Shown: in pieces, positions 1 through 6,329 of the stretch
Layout: every line of letters begins with the position of its first letter
Position numbering within the stretch: the stretch's first letter is position 1
Assembly (NCBI GenBank): GCA_021782685.1
Contig: JAJXUQ010000021.1
Span: 1 to 8,396, forward strand
DNA length: 8,396 bases
Source: a bacterium
GTDB taxonomy: Bacteria > Patescibacteriota > Minisyncoccia > Phycocordibacterales > Phycocordibacteraceae
Reading direction: 5' to 3'
Position numbers and translations under genes: made by a program
Notes under the pieces: model-generated
Databases searched by the model: none
Told to the model about the DNA's origin: nothing
What the model saw: only the letters and a program-made list of their open reading frames with translations

Positions 1-644
1 GTCGCGTCGCTCGTATTTTTCAAGAAAACCGCTTCGGCCGATGCCGCGAAGGTCTTGAGGGCGTCCGTCCCCGAGCCCGTTACGGTGATGTTCCGCATCG
101 ACTTGAAGTCGGGAGCCGGCATTATCGACTGCGCGAGCTGGTGAAGCGCCTCCTGGGCGACGTTCGACATATCCGCTTGGGAGAGCGGTGCGCCCCCGTT
201 CGCCTGTTTCGCCGCAAGGTAGAGCATGAAGAAATTCTTCGCGAAAGCGGCAGTGATGGTCCCGCTCGCCGGCGGCGGCGGGAGCGAACTATCCGCAGCA
301 GATACGGCGGCTGCGGGGGAAGAAGAAGCGGCTGCGGGGATATCGGCAATCGCCTTCGGTACGATGAGACCCTGCGCGACCGCCTGGCCGTCGGTCATAC
401 CGAGATGGAAATAGTCGGTGGTCGTGCTGTTCGCCGGAATGCCGTAGAGCGTCTTTTCCCAATCGGGAAGGCCGTCACCGTTCGAGTCTTTCGTCGCGAT
501 AGCCTGGAGCAGCGCCGTCTCCGTCGAAGCTTCGGCAACAGGGGGCGACTCGACGCCGCGCGCGACCACGTACGCGCCGACAACAAGCGCTGCCGAAAAA
601 AGCGTCGCGCCGATAACACGCCATGTCCCGGGAATGTTCCCCAT
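1..644 (-). CDS. Membrane-anchored protein with a calcium-type DxNGDGxxDWE motif (3' end outside window)
   Basis: The open frame starts at ATG 644 and runs off the left edge, giving 214 residues without a stop. One hydrophobic segment at about residues 9-27 (VIGATLFSAALVVGAYVV) looks like a signal anchor, so most of the chain should lie outside the membrane. Near residues 52-63 is DSNGDGLPDWEK, which has the spacing of a dockerin or thrombospondin-type calcium loop. A low-complexity Ala/Ser/Pro linker follows at about 100-128, then a more ordered part with FAKNFFMLYLAAKQ. Anchored proteins with this arrangement are, as I recall, common and uncharacterised in Patescibacteria. The exact function is unknown. 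GTG 653 is an in-frame alternative start three codons upstream, exactly where transcription should begin from the -10 element at 660-665. The gene lies 68 nt past rsmA and appears to have its own promoter. Confidence 0.75.
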   Translation of the reverse strand, partial: MGNIPGTWRVIGATLFSAALVVGAYVVARGVESPPVAEASTETALLQAIATKDSNGDGLPDWEKTLYGIPANSTTTDYFHLGMTDGQAVAQGLIVPKAIADIPAAASSSPAAAVSAADSSLPPPPASGTITAAFAKNFFMLYLAAKQANGGAPLSQADMSNVAQEALHQLAQSIMPAPDFKSMRNITVTGSGTDALKTFAASAEAVFLKNTSDA

Positions 645-659
645 AATGCTCACCCTATG

Positions 660-668
660 AGTATACCA
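660..668 (-). promoter_or_regulatory. Extended -10 promoter (TGG TATACT) for the left-edge gene
   Basis: Read on the minus strand, TGG (668-666) is followed directly by TATACT (665-660), which differs from TATAAT at one position and has the TGN extension that compensates for a poor -35. No good -35 is visible at 16-18 bp. The expected start is near 653, the G of an in-frame GTG, or 9 nt before ATG 644. The element lies between two genes on the same strand, so it would uncouple the left-edge gene from the rsmA run. Confidence 0.6.
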
Positions 669-682
669 GCCGCTCCCCTCCT

Positions 683-707
683 AAAAAGAAGACAATGCGT
701 ACTGTCT
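683..707 (-). terminator. Weak intrinsic terminator-like hairpin after rsmA
   Basis: On the minus strand, AGACAG and TTGTCT can pair around a six-base loop (5 Watson-Crick pairs plus one G-U). The stem begins 5 nt after the rsmA stop and is followed by TCTTTTT. The position and T-tract fit a terminator, but the stem is short and AT-leaning, so termination would be partial at best. Confidence 0.35.
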
Positions 708-712
708 GTGCA

Positions 713-1480
713 TTATTCCCCGGCACGATGCGTCGAGCGCGCAAGCGCGATCCAATCGGAAAGCGCGAGGTCCTCGGCGCGCGCCTTTTCCGGAACTTCA
801 GGCGGAAGAAATCCGGCTTCCTTGAGATTCTTCGCGAGAAACTTGCGTTTATGCGCGAAACCGGCTCGCAAAAACGCAAAGAATCGCCGTTCTTCTTCCG
901 GAGTAGAGAAATTCGCGCGTGAAATGTCGCAGACCGAGAGCACGGCGGAGTCGACATTCGGCGCGGGCTTGAAGGCTCCGCGCGGCACGGTGAACTCGTA
1001 CTTCGGCGCGCCATACGCCTTTACCGAGAGCGAGAGCAGGCTTTCTTTCCGCGAGCGCGCAACGCGCTCGGCGACTTCTTTCTGCACGAGGAGCGTCATC
1101 GAGCGCGGCTGGGCATCCGATCCGAGGAACATCCGGAAGATCTCGCCGGTAAGATAGTATGGGATGTTCGCGACAAGGCGGTACCCGCGAGGAAGCGCGT
1201 CAAGATCGAAATCGCGGATATCGCGATGCGCGAGCGTAAGCCGTCCGGCGGCGATAGCATCCGCGAAGGCGACGCCGAGCTCCGCGTGCAGCTCGCCATC
1301 CGCCTCGACCGCGATCACCTTCCCCGCCCGCTCGAGAAGCGCTCTCGTGAGCATGCCGGTGCCGGGGCCGATCTCAAGTACCGTGTCCTCCGGCGTAAGA
1401 TGCGCGGCGTCCGCGATACGCTCGGCAATGCGCGCGTGCATCAGGAAATTCTGCCCGAGCGACTTTTTCGCACGTACCAT
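713..1480 (-). CDS. rsmA: 16S rRNA (adenine(1518)-N6/adenine(1519)-N6)-dimethyltransferase
   Basis: This is the KsgA/RsmA enzyme. It transfers four methyl groups from S-adenosylmethionine to two adjacent adenines in the 3' hairpin of 16S rRNA during late small-subunit assembly. Its 255 residues are close to the usual 255-275. Visible motifs in order are LGQNFL (8-13), the SAM-binding EIGPGTG (36-42), acidic VEAD (58-61) as ribose contact, the catalytic NIPYY (105-109), FKPAPNVDSAV (170-180) and the basic HKRKFLAKNL (210-219) of the C-terminal RNA-binding part. ATG 1480 is chosen because it gives the typical short lead before KKSLGQNFL. It lies 3 nt after the TAG of the upstream membrane/spermidine-synthase-like gene, so the two are very probably co-transcribed and translationally coupled. 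No key residue is missing. Confidence 0.96.
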   Translation of the reverse strand: MVRAKKSLGQNFLMHARIAERIADAAHLTPEDTVLEIGPGTGMLTRALLERAGKVIAVEADGELHAELGVAFADAIAAGRLTLAHRDIRDFDLDALPRGYRLVANIPYYLTGEIFRMFLGSDAQPRSMTLLVQKEVAERVARSRKESLLSLSVKAYGAPKYEFTVPRGAFKPAPNVDSAVLSVCDISRANFSTPEEERRFFAFLRAGFAHKRKFLAKNLKEAGFLPPEVPEKARAEDLALSDWIALARSTHRAGE

Positions 1481-1483
1481 GCC

Positions 1484-3064
1484 CTACTGTAGCATCTTGC
1501 GATAGAGCGGAAGATATTTCGGAAAATAGTCGTTCAGCAGTCCGGCCATCATGGTATCGACGGGCGCGAAATTATCGGTCAAGACCATGTCCTTCCCGAG
1601 AGCGCTGTTTTCAAGCGAGCTCTTGTCCACCAGAGATCTCGACAAGAAATGGGTCGGGTCGATCTTGTCCAGCTTCTGTACGAGCGCATCGTAACCGAGG
1701 TGGTTGTCGCTCTTAACGCCGACTATCGTTATGTTTTGTATCTCTCCCGGGGTATTCCCGAATGAGAAAATGTAGTCGTTCGGAAAGACTTCTTTCATGG
1801 TGTTGTATACGCTCCCGAACACCTCCGATCGCGGGCCCTGGAGCGTCCCGATGAAGTTGATCGCGAAAATGCCGTCGGGGTTCAGGCTGTCTTTCACGTC
1901 CGAGAAGAATTCCTTCGTCATGAGATACCACGGTACGGAGATGAGCGAGTTGTACGCATCGCCGTACACCAGGTCGTATTTTTCGCCGGTGCTGCGCGCC
2001 GGAGAAAAATCTAACCGCGCATCCCCTATCACCGTCTTTATGTCATAGCTGCCCACGTCGAAATACGCGCGGCCCACCTTCTCGACTTCAGGATCGATCT
2101 CTGAAACGGTTATATTCGAGTCGGGATAATACTTCCGCAGATTAATGGGTAAGGTGTACGCGCCGGCACCGATGACGTATATATTCTTGAGCGTATCCGA
2201 GAGGGCTGAAAACGCCGGATAGATGTCGGTATAGAATTCTTTCGAAGGCTTCTCCGTCTGGATGCTGTTGGGATCCGCATCAAGGAAAAGTATTCTGTTT
2301 TTCCCATATTGCGGAAACAGGTCATACTCGACTACGCGCAGATCGTAGTACGCAGTCTCCTTTTGGAAGAGGATGCTTGCGGGAAGCGGAGGTCTTTTTT
2401 CAAAAAAAAAAGTAACGGGGAGGAGCAGGGAGAAGACGATGAGGAAAGCGAGGTCCCGTCTGAAATGAGGAGAGCTCCACCCGAGATTCTTGAGGGAGAA
2501 GAAGTAGAAAAGAAGTAGGAGCGCCGCGGATACCAGAGAGATGATGCCGGAACTGCCGATCGCGGATATGAAATAAAATCCCGTTACAAAAACGCCGAAA
2601 ATGCTCCCGACCGACCAGATGCTCGAAAGTATCCCGTATTTCTTGCCGATATTCTTTATATCCCCGACGTACAATTTGAAAATTATCGGCGAGAGCGCCC
2701 CTAGCGAGAGCGCCGGCAGGAGAAATAGCGTGCCGGATATGAGCAGGGACAGTACGGGCAGAGAAAACGACTCGTTCAAGATGAAGCCTACGTTTCTCGA
2801 GAGCGGTACGATGAGATATACGAAAAATGCCGCAACCAGAAACGCGAAAGACAAAACTTTCTGCCCGTACGCCTTGAGGTATCTATCGGCTATCTCTCCT
2901 CCTGCCAGACTCCCTAGGGAGAGCCCAAGGAGGGTTATCCCGATAACCGAGGTCCAGGTGAAGATCGAAGAGCCGATGATCGGCGCGACGATCCTCGATG
3001 AAACTATCTCCACGGTCATGAGCGAGAAGCCCGCTATGAAGATGCTGAGATAGTACTGGATCAT
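1484..3064 (-). CDS. Multi-pass membrane protein fused to a spermidine-synthase-like domain
   Basis: The protein has 526 residues in two parts. Residues 1-221 contain seven or eight hydrophobic segments, opening with LMTVEIVSSRIVAPIIGSS and GLSLGSLAGG, the signature start of 'fused MFS/spermidine synthase' proteins. Residues about 235-450 are a Rossmann methyltransferase-like fold related to spermidine synthases: IGAGAY (298-303) for the SAM or decarboxylated-SAM site, SEIDPEV (321-327) with the acidic ribose contact, GDAR (347-350) and YGDAYN (367-372) where the catalytic Asp (D369) sits. LTDNFAPVD (495-503) is the usual C-terminal motif. Real polyamine synthesis is not proven, because DAYN replaces the classical catalytic loop and no speD or speA lies nearby. 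Start ATG 3064 lies 39 nt after uvrD and has no visible Shine-Dalgarno. A TATAAA at 3103-3108 could be a weak internal -10. Base use is clearly more AT-rich than in the neighbours. Confidence 0.88.
   Translation of the reverse strand: MIQYYLSIFIAGFSLMTVEIVSSRIVAPIIGSSIFTWTSVIGITLLGLSLGSLAGGEIADRYLKAYGQKVLSFAFLVAAFFVYLIVPLSRNVGFILNESFSLPVLSLLISGTLFLLPALSLGALSPIIFKLYVGDIKNIGKKYGILSSIWSVGSIFGVFVTGFYFISAIGSSGIISLVSAALLLLFYFFSLKNLGWSSPHFRRDLAFLIVFSLLLPVTFFFEKRPPLPASILFQKETAYYDLRVVEYDLFPQYGKNRILFLDADPNSIQTEKPSKEFYTDIYPAFSALSDTLKNIYVIGAGAYTLPINLRKYYPDSNITVSEIDPEVEKVGRAYFDVGSYDIKTVIGDARLDFSPARSTGEKYDLVYGDAYNSLISVPWYLMTKEFFSDVKDSLNPDGIFAINFIGTLQGPRSEVFGSVYNTMKEVFPNDYIFSFGNTPGEIQNITIVGVKSDNHLGYDALVQKLDKIDPTHFLSRSLVDKSSLENSALGKDMVLTDNFAPVDTMMAGLLNDYFPKYLPLYRKMLQ
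2402..2411 (-). repeat. Ten-base homopolymer (T10 on the coding strand) in the fused membrane gene
   Basis: The plus strand reads TTTTTT C AAAAAAAAAA at 2395-2411. On the coding strand this is ACT TTT TTT TTT followed by GAA AAA AGA, encoding T-F-F-F-E-K-R at residues 218-224. It sits exactly at the end of the last membrane segment, before the soluble domain. Homopolymers of this length are prone to replication or transcription slippage. Confidence 0.9.
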
Positions 3065-3103
3065 GGGCGGTACCGGTGAATGACGGATTAATCTTTCTGG
3101 ATT

Positions 3104-5008
3104 TTATATAAAGATATCATTCCCTTCCGTTCCGTCATAGACGACGAGCGAACGGTCGATGTCGGCGAGAAACGAGGAGGGTTCCGTGAGGGACTCGCTG
3201 CCGTAGATAGTGCGGACATGAGCGAAGGTGAGGAAGAGGCGCTTCTGCGCGCGCGTCATCGCGACATAAAAAAGCCGGCGTTCCTCTTCCTCGTCGCGGG
3301 CATCCTCGGAACCCATGCCGTGATGCGGAAAAAGCCCTTCCTCCATGCCGCTTACGAAGACCGTGTCGAACTCGAGACCTTTCGCCGCGTGGACGGTCAT
3401 GAGCGTGACGCCGGACCGCTCGCCTTGATCCATCTCGTCCTGGTCGCTCGCGAGCGCGGCTTCGGCAAGAAAGAGCGCGATCCCCTCTTTCCCCGGCGTC
3501 GCATCGTGCCGCACCGCGATCGAGACGAGCTCCTCGACGTTCTGGAATCGCTCGCGATCTTCTTCGCTCCCCTCTTCAAGGAGCGCACGGCGGATGCCGC
3601 TCTTTTCAATGGAGAGCTTCACGAACTCGGAGGACGCGAGCGTCTGCGCGGCGCGCGCGAGCTCGTCAACAACGCGCTCGAACTGTTCGACCTTCGCCAG
3701 CTCCCCCGCGCGAAGCAGCGCCCGCTGCCCTGCCGCGAGCTTGCCGAGCGTTACTTTGCCGAGCCCGCGCGGCGGCGACGAGGCCGCGCGCATCCTATCG
3801 GCCTCGCGCGACGGGTCCATCGCAAGCCGCACCCAGGCGAGCGCGTCTTTCACTTCCTTGCGCGCGAAGAAGCGCGTACCGAGAAGCTTGTAGGGGATGC
3901 CCGCGCGCAGCAAGCCCTCCTCAAGCGCGCGCGACTGGAAGTTGGTACGGAAAAGTATCGCGATGCCCTCCGGCGCGACTCCGTCCCGTATGAGCGCCCG
4001 TATCTTCGCGGCGATCCAACGCGCCTCGTCTTCGGCGCTTCGCGCGGCGTGAATACTGATAGGATCGCCCGCGCCGTTCTCGGTCGTCGAATACTTTTCC
4101 TTGCGATTCTTGTTCTTCTCGATAACCGCGTTCGCGGCATCGACCAGATTTTTTGTCGAACGATAATTGCGTTCGAGAACGATCGTCTCGGCCTCCGGAT
4201 ACTTCTTATCGAAATTCAAGATGTTCTCCATCTTCGCGCCCCGCCATCCGTAAATCGCCTGGTCTCCGTCTCCCACGACGAAGATATTCTTATGCTTCTC
4301 CGCGAGAAGTCCGGCAAGCCTTTCCTGCAGCTTGTTCGTATCCTGGTACTCGTCGATGTGCAGGTAGCGCCACCGTCCCTGTGCCGTAGCGCGGATAGCG
4401 GGATGCTCCTCGAGGAGCCGCACCGGTTCCGCTATGAGATCGTCGAAATCGAGCGCCTTCTCCGCCTTGAGCGCCTTTTCGTAGTGAAGCCACGCTTCGG
4501 CGACGATGCGCGCGCCGAAACTCGAACGGCCGTATTTCTCATGGAATTCGCTCGCGCGCATCCCCTCGCCTTTCGCGCGCGAGATGCGGCCGAGTACCGC
4601 GCGCGGCGAGAGCTCCTTGGTCGAGATATCGAGCGCCTTGAGCGCCGCCGCGATCGCCTTCTCCGAGTCATCGCGGTCGTAGACGCTGAAAAAACGCCGG
4701 ATGCCTATCGCCGAACCGTAGCTCTCAAGGAGCTCACGGCCGAGACCATGGAAGGTCGCGATGAACGGAACATCTTTCCCGTCGCCGAGGAGCGCGCGCA
4801 CGCGTTCGCGCATCTCGCGTGCAGCCTTATTCGTGAAGGTGACGGCAAGTATCTCCCGCGGCGGGACGCCGCCGCGGACAAGGTGATAGATGCGCGTCGT
4901 AAGCACGTGCGTTTTCCCGCTTCCGGCACCGGCAAGGACCGAGACCGGACCGTCCTTTGCGAGTACGGCGCGCCTTTGTGCATCATTCAACCCCTCAAGA
5001 TAATCCAT
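3104..5008 (-). CDS. uvrD: UvrD/PcrA-type superfamily 1A DNA helicase
   Basis: This is an ATP-driven 3'-5' DNA helicase/translocase of the UvrD/PcrA/Rep group, acting in repair and replication-fork maintenance. All motifs are present (numbered from ATG 5008): Q motif LNDAQRRAV (7-15), Walker A AGAGSGKT (26-33), Ia TFTNKAAREM, Ib TFHGLGRELL, II DEYQDT, III GDGDQAIYGWRGA, IV NYRST and ILFRTN, V TLMTVHAAKGLEFDTVF, VI FYVAMTRAQKRL. The chain is 634 residues, some 80-90 shorter than E. coli UvrD, because it stops soon after the FLADID that closes domain 2A, so the C-terminal extension is missing. I prefer ATG 5008 because MDYLEGLN matches the family's usual N-terminus. ATG 5029, seven codons upstream, has a better-spaced GGAG and remains possible. 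It is the first gene of a minus-strand run and diverges from the M23 peptidase. Confidence 0.95.
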   Translation of the reverse strand: MDYLEGLNDAQRRAVLAKDGPVSVLAGAGSGKTHVLTTRIYHLVRGGVPPREILAVTFTNKAAREMRERVRALLGDGKDVPFIATFHGLGRELLESYGSAIGIRRFFSVYDRDDSEKAIAAALKALDISTKELSPRAVLGRISRAKGEGMRASEFHEKYGRSSFGARIVAEAWLHYEKALKAEKALDFDDLIAEPVRLLEEHPAIRATAQGRWRYLHIDEYQDTNKLQERLAGLLAEKHKNIFVVGDGDQAIYGWRGAKMENILNFDKKYPEAETIVLERNYRSTKNLVDAANAVIEKNKNRKEKYSTTENGAGDPISIHAARSAEDEARWIAAKIRALIRDGVAPEGIAILFRTNFQSRALEEGLLRAGIPYKLLGTRFFARKEVKDALAWVRLAMDPSREADRMRAASSPPRGLGKVTLGKLAAGQRALLRAGELAKVEQFERVVDELARAAQTLASSEFVKLSIEKSGIRRALLEEGSEEDRERFQNVEELVSIAVRHDATPGKEGIALFLAEAALASDQDEMDQGERSGVTLMTVHAAKGLEFDTVFVSGMEEGLFPHHGMGSEDARDEEEERRLFYVAMTRAQKRLFLTFAHVRTIYGSESLTEPSSFLADIDRSLVVYDGTEGNDIFI

Positions 5009-5017
5009 TGTCCTAGG

Positions 5018-5023
5018 ACTATA
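5018..5023 (-). promoter_or_regulatory. Possible -10 box (TATAGT) for uvrD
   Basis: TATAGT on the minus strand ends 9 nt before ATG 5008, giving a predicted leader of only about 3 nt. An AGGA lies 2 nt before that ATG. There is no convincing -35. If ATG 5029 is the real start, this box lies inside the gene and another promoter further upstream must be used. Confidence 0.35.
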
Positions 5024-5061
5024 GCGCATAAACGCTTCTCCACAGGCCCCGAGGAGGGCGG

Positions 5062-5089
5062 TTGACTACCGGCCGGTCTCATCTATACT
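5062..5089 (+). promoter_or_regulatory. Sigma70-type promoter (TTGACT - 16 bp - TATACT), reading plus
   Basis: TTGACT (5062-5067) and TATACT (5084-5089) each match consensus at five of six positions, with a 16-bp spacer. It is the best promoter in the window. The predicted start is about 5096. It reads towards the M23 peptidase, but its transcript meets a strong hairpin with a T-run at 5120-5156 about 25 nt after starting. Confidence 0.65.
5068..5077. promoter_or_regulatory. Perfect 10-bp palindrome in the promoter spacer (operator candidate)
   Basis: ACCGGCCGGT is identical to its reverse complement and occupies the first ten bases of the 16-bp spacer between -35 and -10. A dimeric repressor or MerR-like activator could bind there. 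No regulator is encoded next to it in this window. Confidence 0.4.
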
Positions 5090-5093
5090 TCAT

Positions 5094-5109
5094 CGTATCG
5101 ACTGATACG
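5094..5109. repeat. Inverted repeat CGTATC-GACT-GATACG across the predicted transcription start
   Basis: There are six perfect base pairs around a four-base centre, overlapping the predicted start (5096) of the plus-strand promoter. It could be an operator or, if transcription starts slightly earlier, a 5' RNA hairpin. GGAGG (5109-5113) follows directly, with no ATG, GTG or TTG at usable distance. Confidence 0.55.
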
Positions 5110-5119
5110 GAGGTATTCA

Positions 5120-5156
5120 AGAAATAGCTTATATACTACGTATATAAGCTATTTTT
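5120..5156 (+). terminator. Strong hairpin plus T5: terminator or attenuator in the peptidase leader
   Basis: Bases 5120-5136 pair with 5140-5156 in a 17-bp stem (one G-U) around a TAC loop. The core is AAATAGCTTATATAC against its exact complement. The 3' arm ends in TTTTT. The stem is AT-rich but uninterrupted, with the A-tract and U-tract layout of an intrinsic terminator. It lies about 25 nt downstream of the predicted start and about 100 nt before the peptidase gene, so it would either end a short RNA of about 61 nt or attenuate the peptidase transcript. The minus-strand direction has a poorer T-tract. Confidence 0.65.
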
Positions 5157-5247
5157 GTATAGTACGCAGACTCACCGCATCCCCTTTCTTTCCTATCGAC
5201 TCAAATCAACAGCTTCCCGATCCGCTGCGAGAGTGCACGAGACGAGA

Positions 5248-5253
5248 TATATA
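5248..5253 (+). promoter_or_regulatory. Possible -10 box (TATATA) next to the peptidase start
   Basis: TATATA, matching consensus at four of six positions, lies 4 nt before GTG 5258. If used, it would give an essentially leaderless peptidase mRNA independent of the hairpin-bearing upstream transcript. There is no good -35 (CTGCGA at 5225-5230). Support is weak. Confidence 0.25.
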
Positions 5254-5257
5254 CCAA

Positions 5258-6325
5258 GTGCTAAGGCAAGGAGTTCAGCTGATAGCCGGATTTTCGGTTG
5301 TCGCGTCCTTTCTCATGCTCCTGCCGAGCAACGCAAATGCCTTCTGGCCATTTTCTACGAATGCAGACGCGGCGGTGAACACGCGTATCCCGAGCGCTTC
5401 GACGCCCGTACTCGCCGCGGCGACGAATAGCAATCCGAATATCGGCGCGCCGCTCGCGCTCGCTACGTCGGATGGTTCGGCGCTCATCCCGTATACCGGC
5501 CCGAGCGGCACCATCGCCGACATATTGCCGACCACCCCGCCCGATCGGATCTCGGTCTACGTAGTGCGTCCGGGAGATACGCTCTCGGAGATTGCCACGA
5601 TGTTCGGCGTTTCGGTAAATACCATCGTATGGGCGAACAACCTCGGAAGCGCCCGCGACGTACATCCGGGCGACACGCTCGTCATCCTTCCTGTTTCCGG
5701 CGTCGAACACACGGTCGCAAAGGGCGATACGCTCAAATCGATCGCAAAGCAGTACAACGCCGATGCGACAGAGGTAGCGGAGTTCAACGGCCTTGACCCG
5801 GCGGTCGCGCTTGCTGCCGGTACCTCGATCATCATCCCCGGCGGCGAAGTCGCCGTCCCCGCAACTCCCGTCCGCCGCTCCTCTGTAAGCGAGCGGCACG
5901 TGATACGCGAACCATATCTGGGCGGCAGCGGCCCGGCGCAAACCGGCTATTACGGCAACCCCTTGCCGGGAGGCATCATCACGCAGTCTATCCATGGATG
6001 GAACGCGGTTGACATCGGCGCGGCACGCGGCACGCCGATCCACGCCGCGGCGAACGGAACGGTTATCGTCGTACGCAATAACAGCGCATGGAACGGCGGA
6101 TATGGCAACTATGTCGTCATCACGCACAGCAACGGCACCCAGACGCTCTATGCGCACATGACGCACGCGATCGTCGCGAGCGGGCAGGCGGTCGCGGGCG
6201 GGCAGATCATCGGGTACGTCGGCACGACCGGCATGGCGACCGGCCCGCACCTCCATTTCGAAGTTCGCGGCGCGAAAAATCCCTTTGCATACTGCGCGGT
6301 CGGGAGCGTTTGTTCGCCGCAATAG
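5258..6325 (+). CDS. Secreted LysM-LysM-M23 peptidoglycan endopeptidase
   Basis: This is a predicted wall hydrolase that cuts peptide cross-links outside the membrane, held on glycan by LysM domains. Its 355 residues show a signal peptide with hydrophobic core about 8-22 and likely cleavage after SNANA (about 24-28), and a Ser/Ala/Pro linker. LysM1 is at about 100-145 (VRPGDTLSEIA ... HPGDTLVILP) and LysM2 at about 150-194 (VAKGDTLKSIA ... AAGTSIIIP), with an M23 domain at about 238-343. Candidate zinc and catalytic residues are H246 and D252 in HGWNAVD, H300 in YAHM, and H331/H333 in HLHFEVR. Two C-terminal cysteines (C346, C352) could form a disulfide. GTG 5258 is chosen because it gives a proper signal peptide. 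There is no ATG, GTG or TTG in this frame further upstream, though the frame stays open back to 5066. No clear Shine-Dalgarno precedes the GTG. Confidence 0.9.
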   Translation: MLRQGVQLIAGFSVVASFLMLLPSNANAFWPFSTNADAAVNTRIPSASTPVLAAATNSNPNIGAPLALATSDGSALIPYTGPSGTIADILPTTPPDRISVYVVRPGDTLSEIATMFGVSVNTIVWANNLGSARDVHPGDTLVILPVSGVEHTVAKGDTLKSIAKQYNADATEVAEFNGLDPAVALAAGTSIIIPGGEVAVPATPVRRSSVSERHVIREPYLGGSGPAQTGYYGNPLPGGIITQSIHGWNAVDIGAARGTPIHAAANGTVIVVRNNSAWNGGYGNYVVITHSNGTQTLYAHMTHAIVASGQAVAGGQIIGYVGTTGMATGPHLHFEVRGAKNPFAYCAVGSVCSPQ

Positions 6326-6329
6326 GACG

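Noticed and set aside
141..1157. Open frame of 338 codons on the plus strand across the left-edge gene and rsmA
   Set aside because: It spans two real minus-strand genes and the promoter between them; low-complexity Arg/Ser translation.
3218..5065. Long open frame (615 codons) on the plus strand opposite the helicase
   Set aside because: It is the complement register of a GC-rich gene; the translation is Arg/Glu-rich without domains, while the minus strand shows every UvrD motif.
5115..5147. Ten-codon peptide from an ATT after GGAGG in the leader
   Set aside because: Only 1 nt separates GGAGG from ATT, and ATT starts are very rare; not enough support for a leader peptide.
5155..5430. 91-codon plus-strand frame starting at TTG 5155
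   Set aside because: No ribosome site; most of it overlaps the M23 gene out of frame and it shows no conserved feature.
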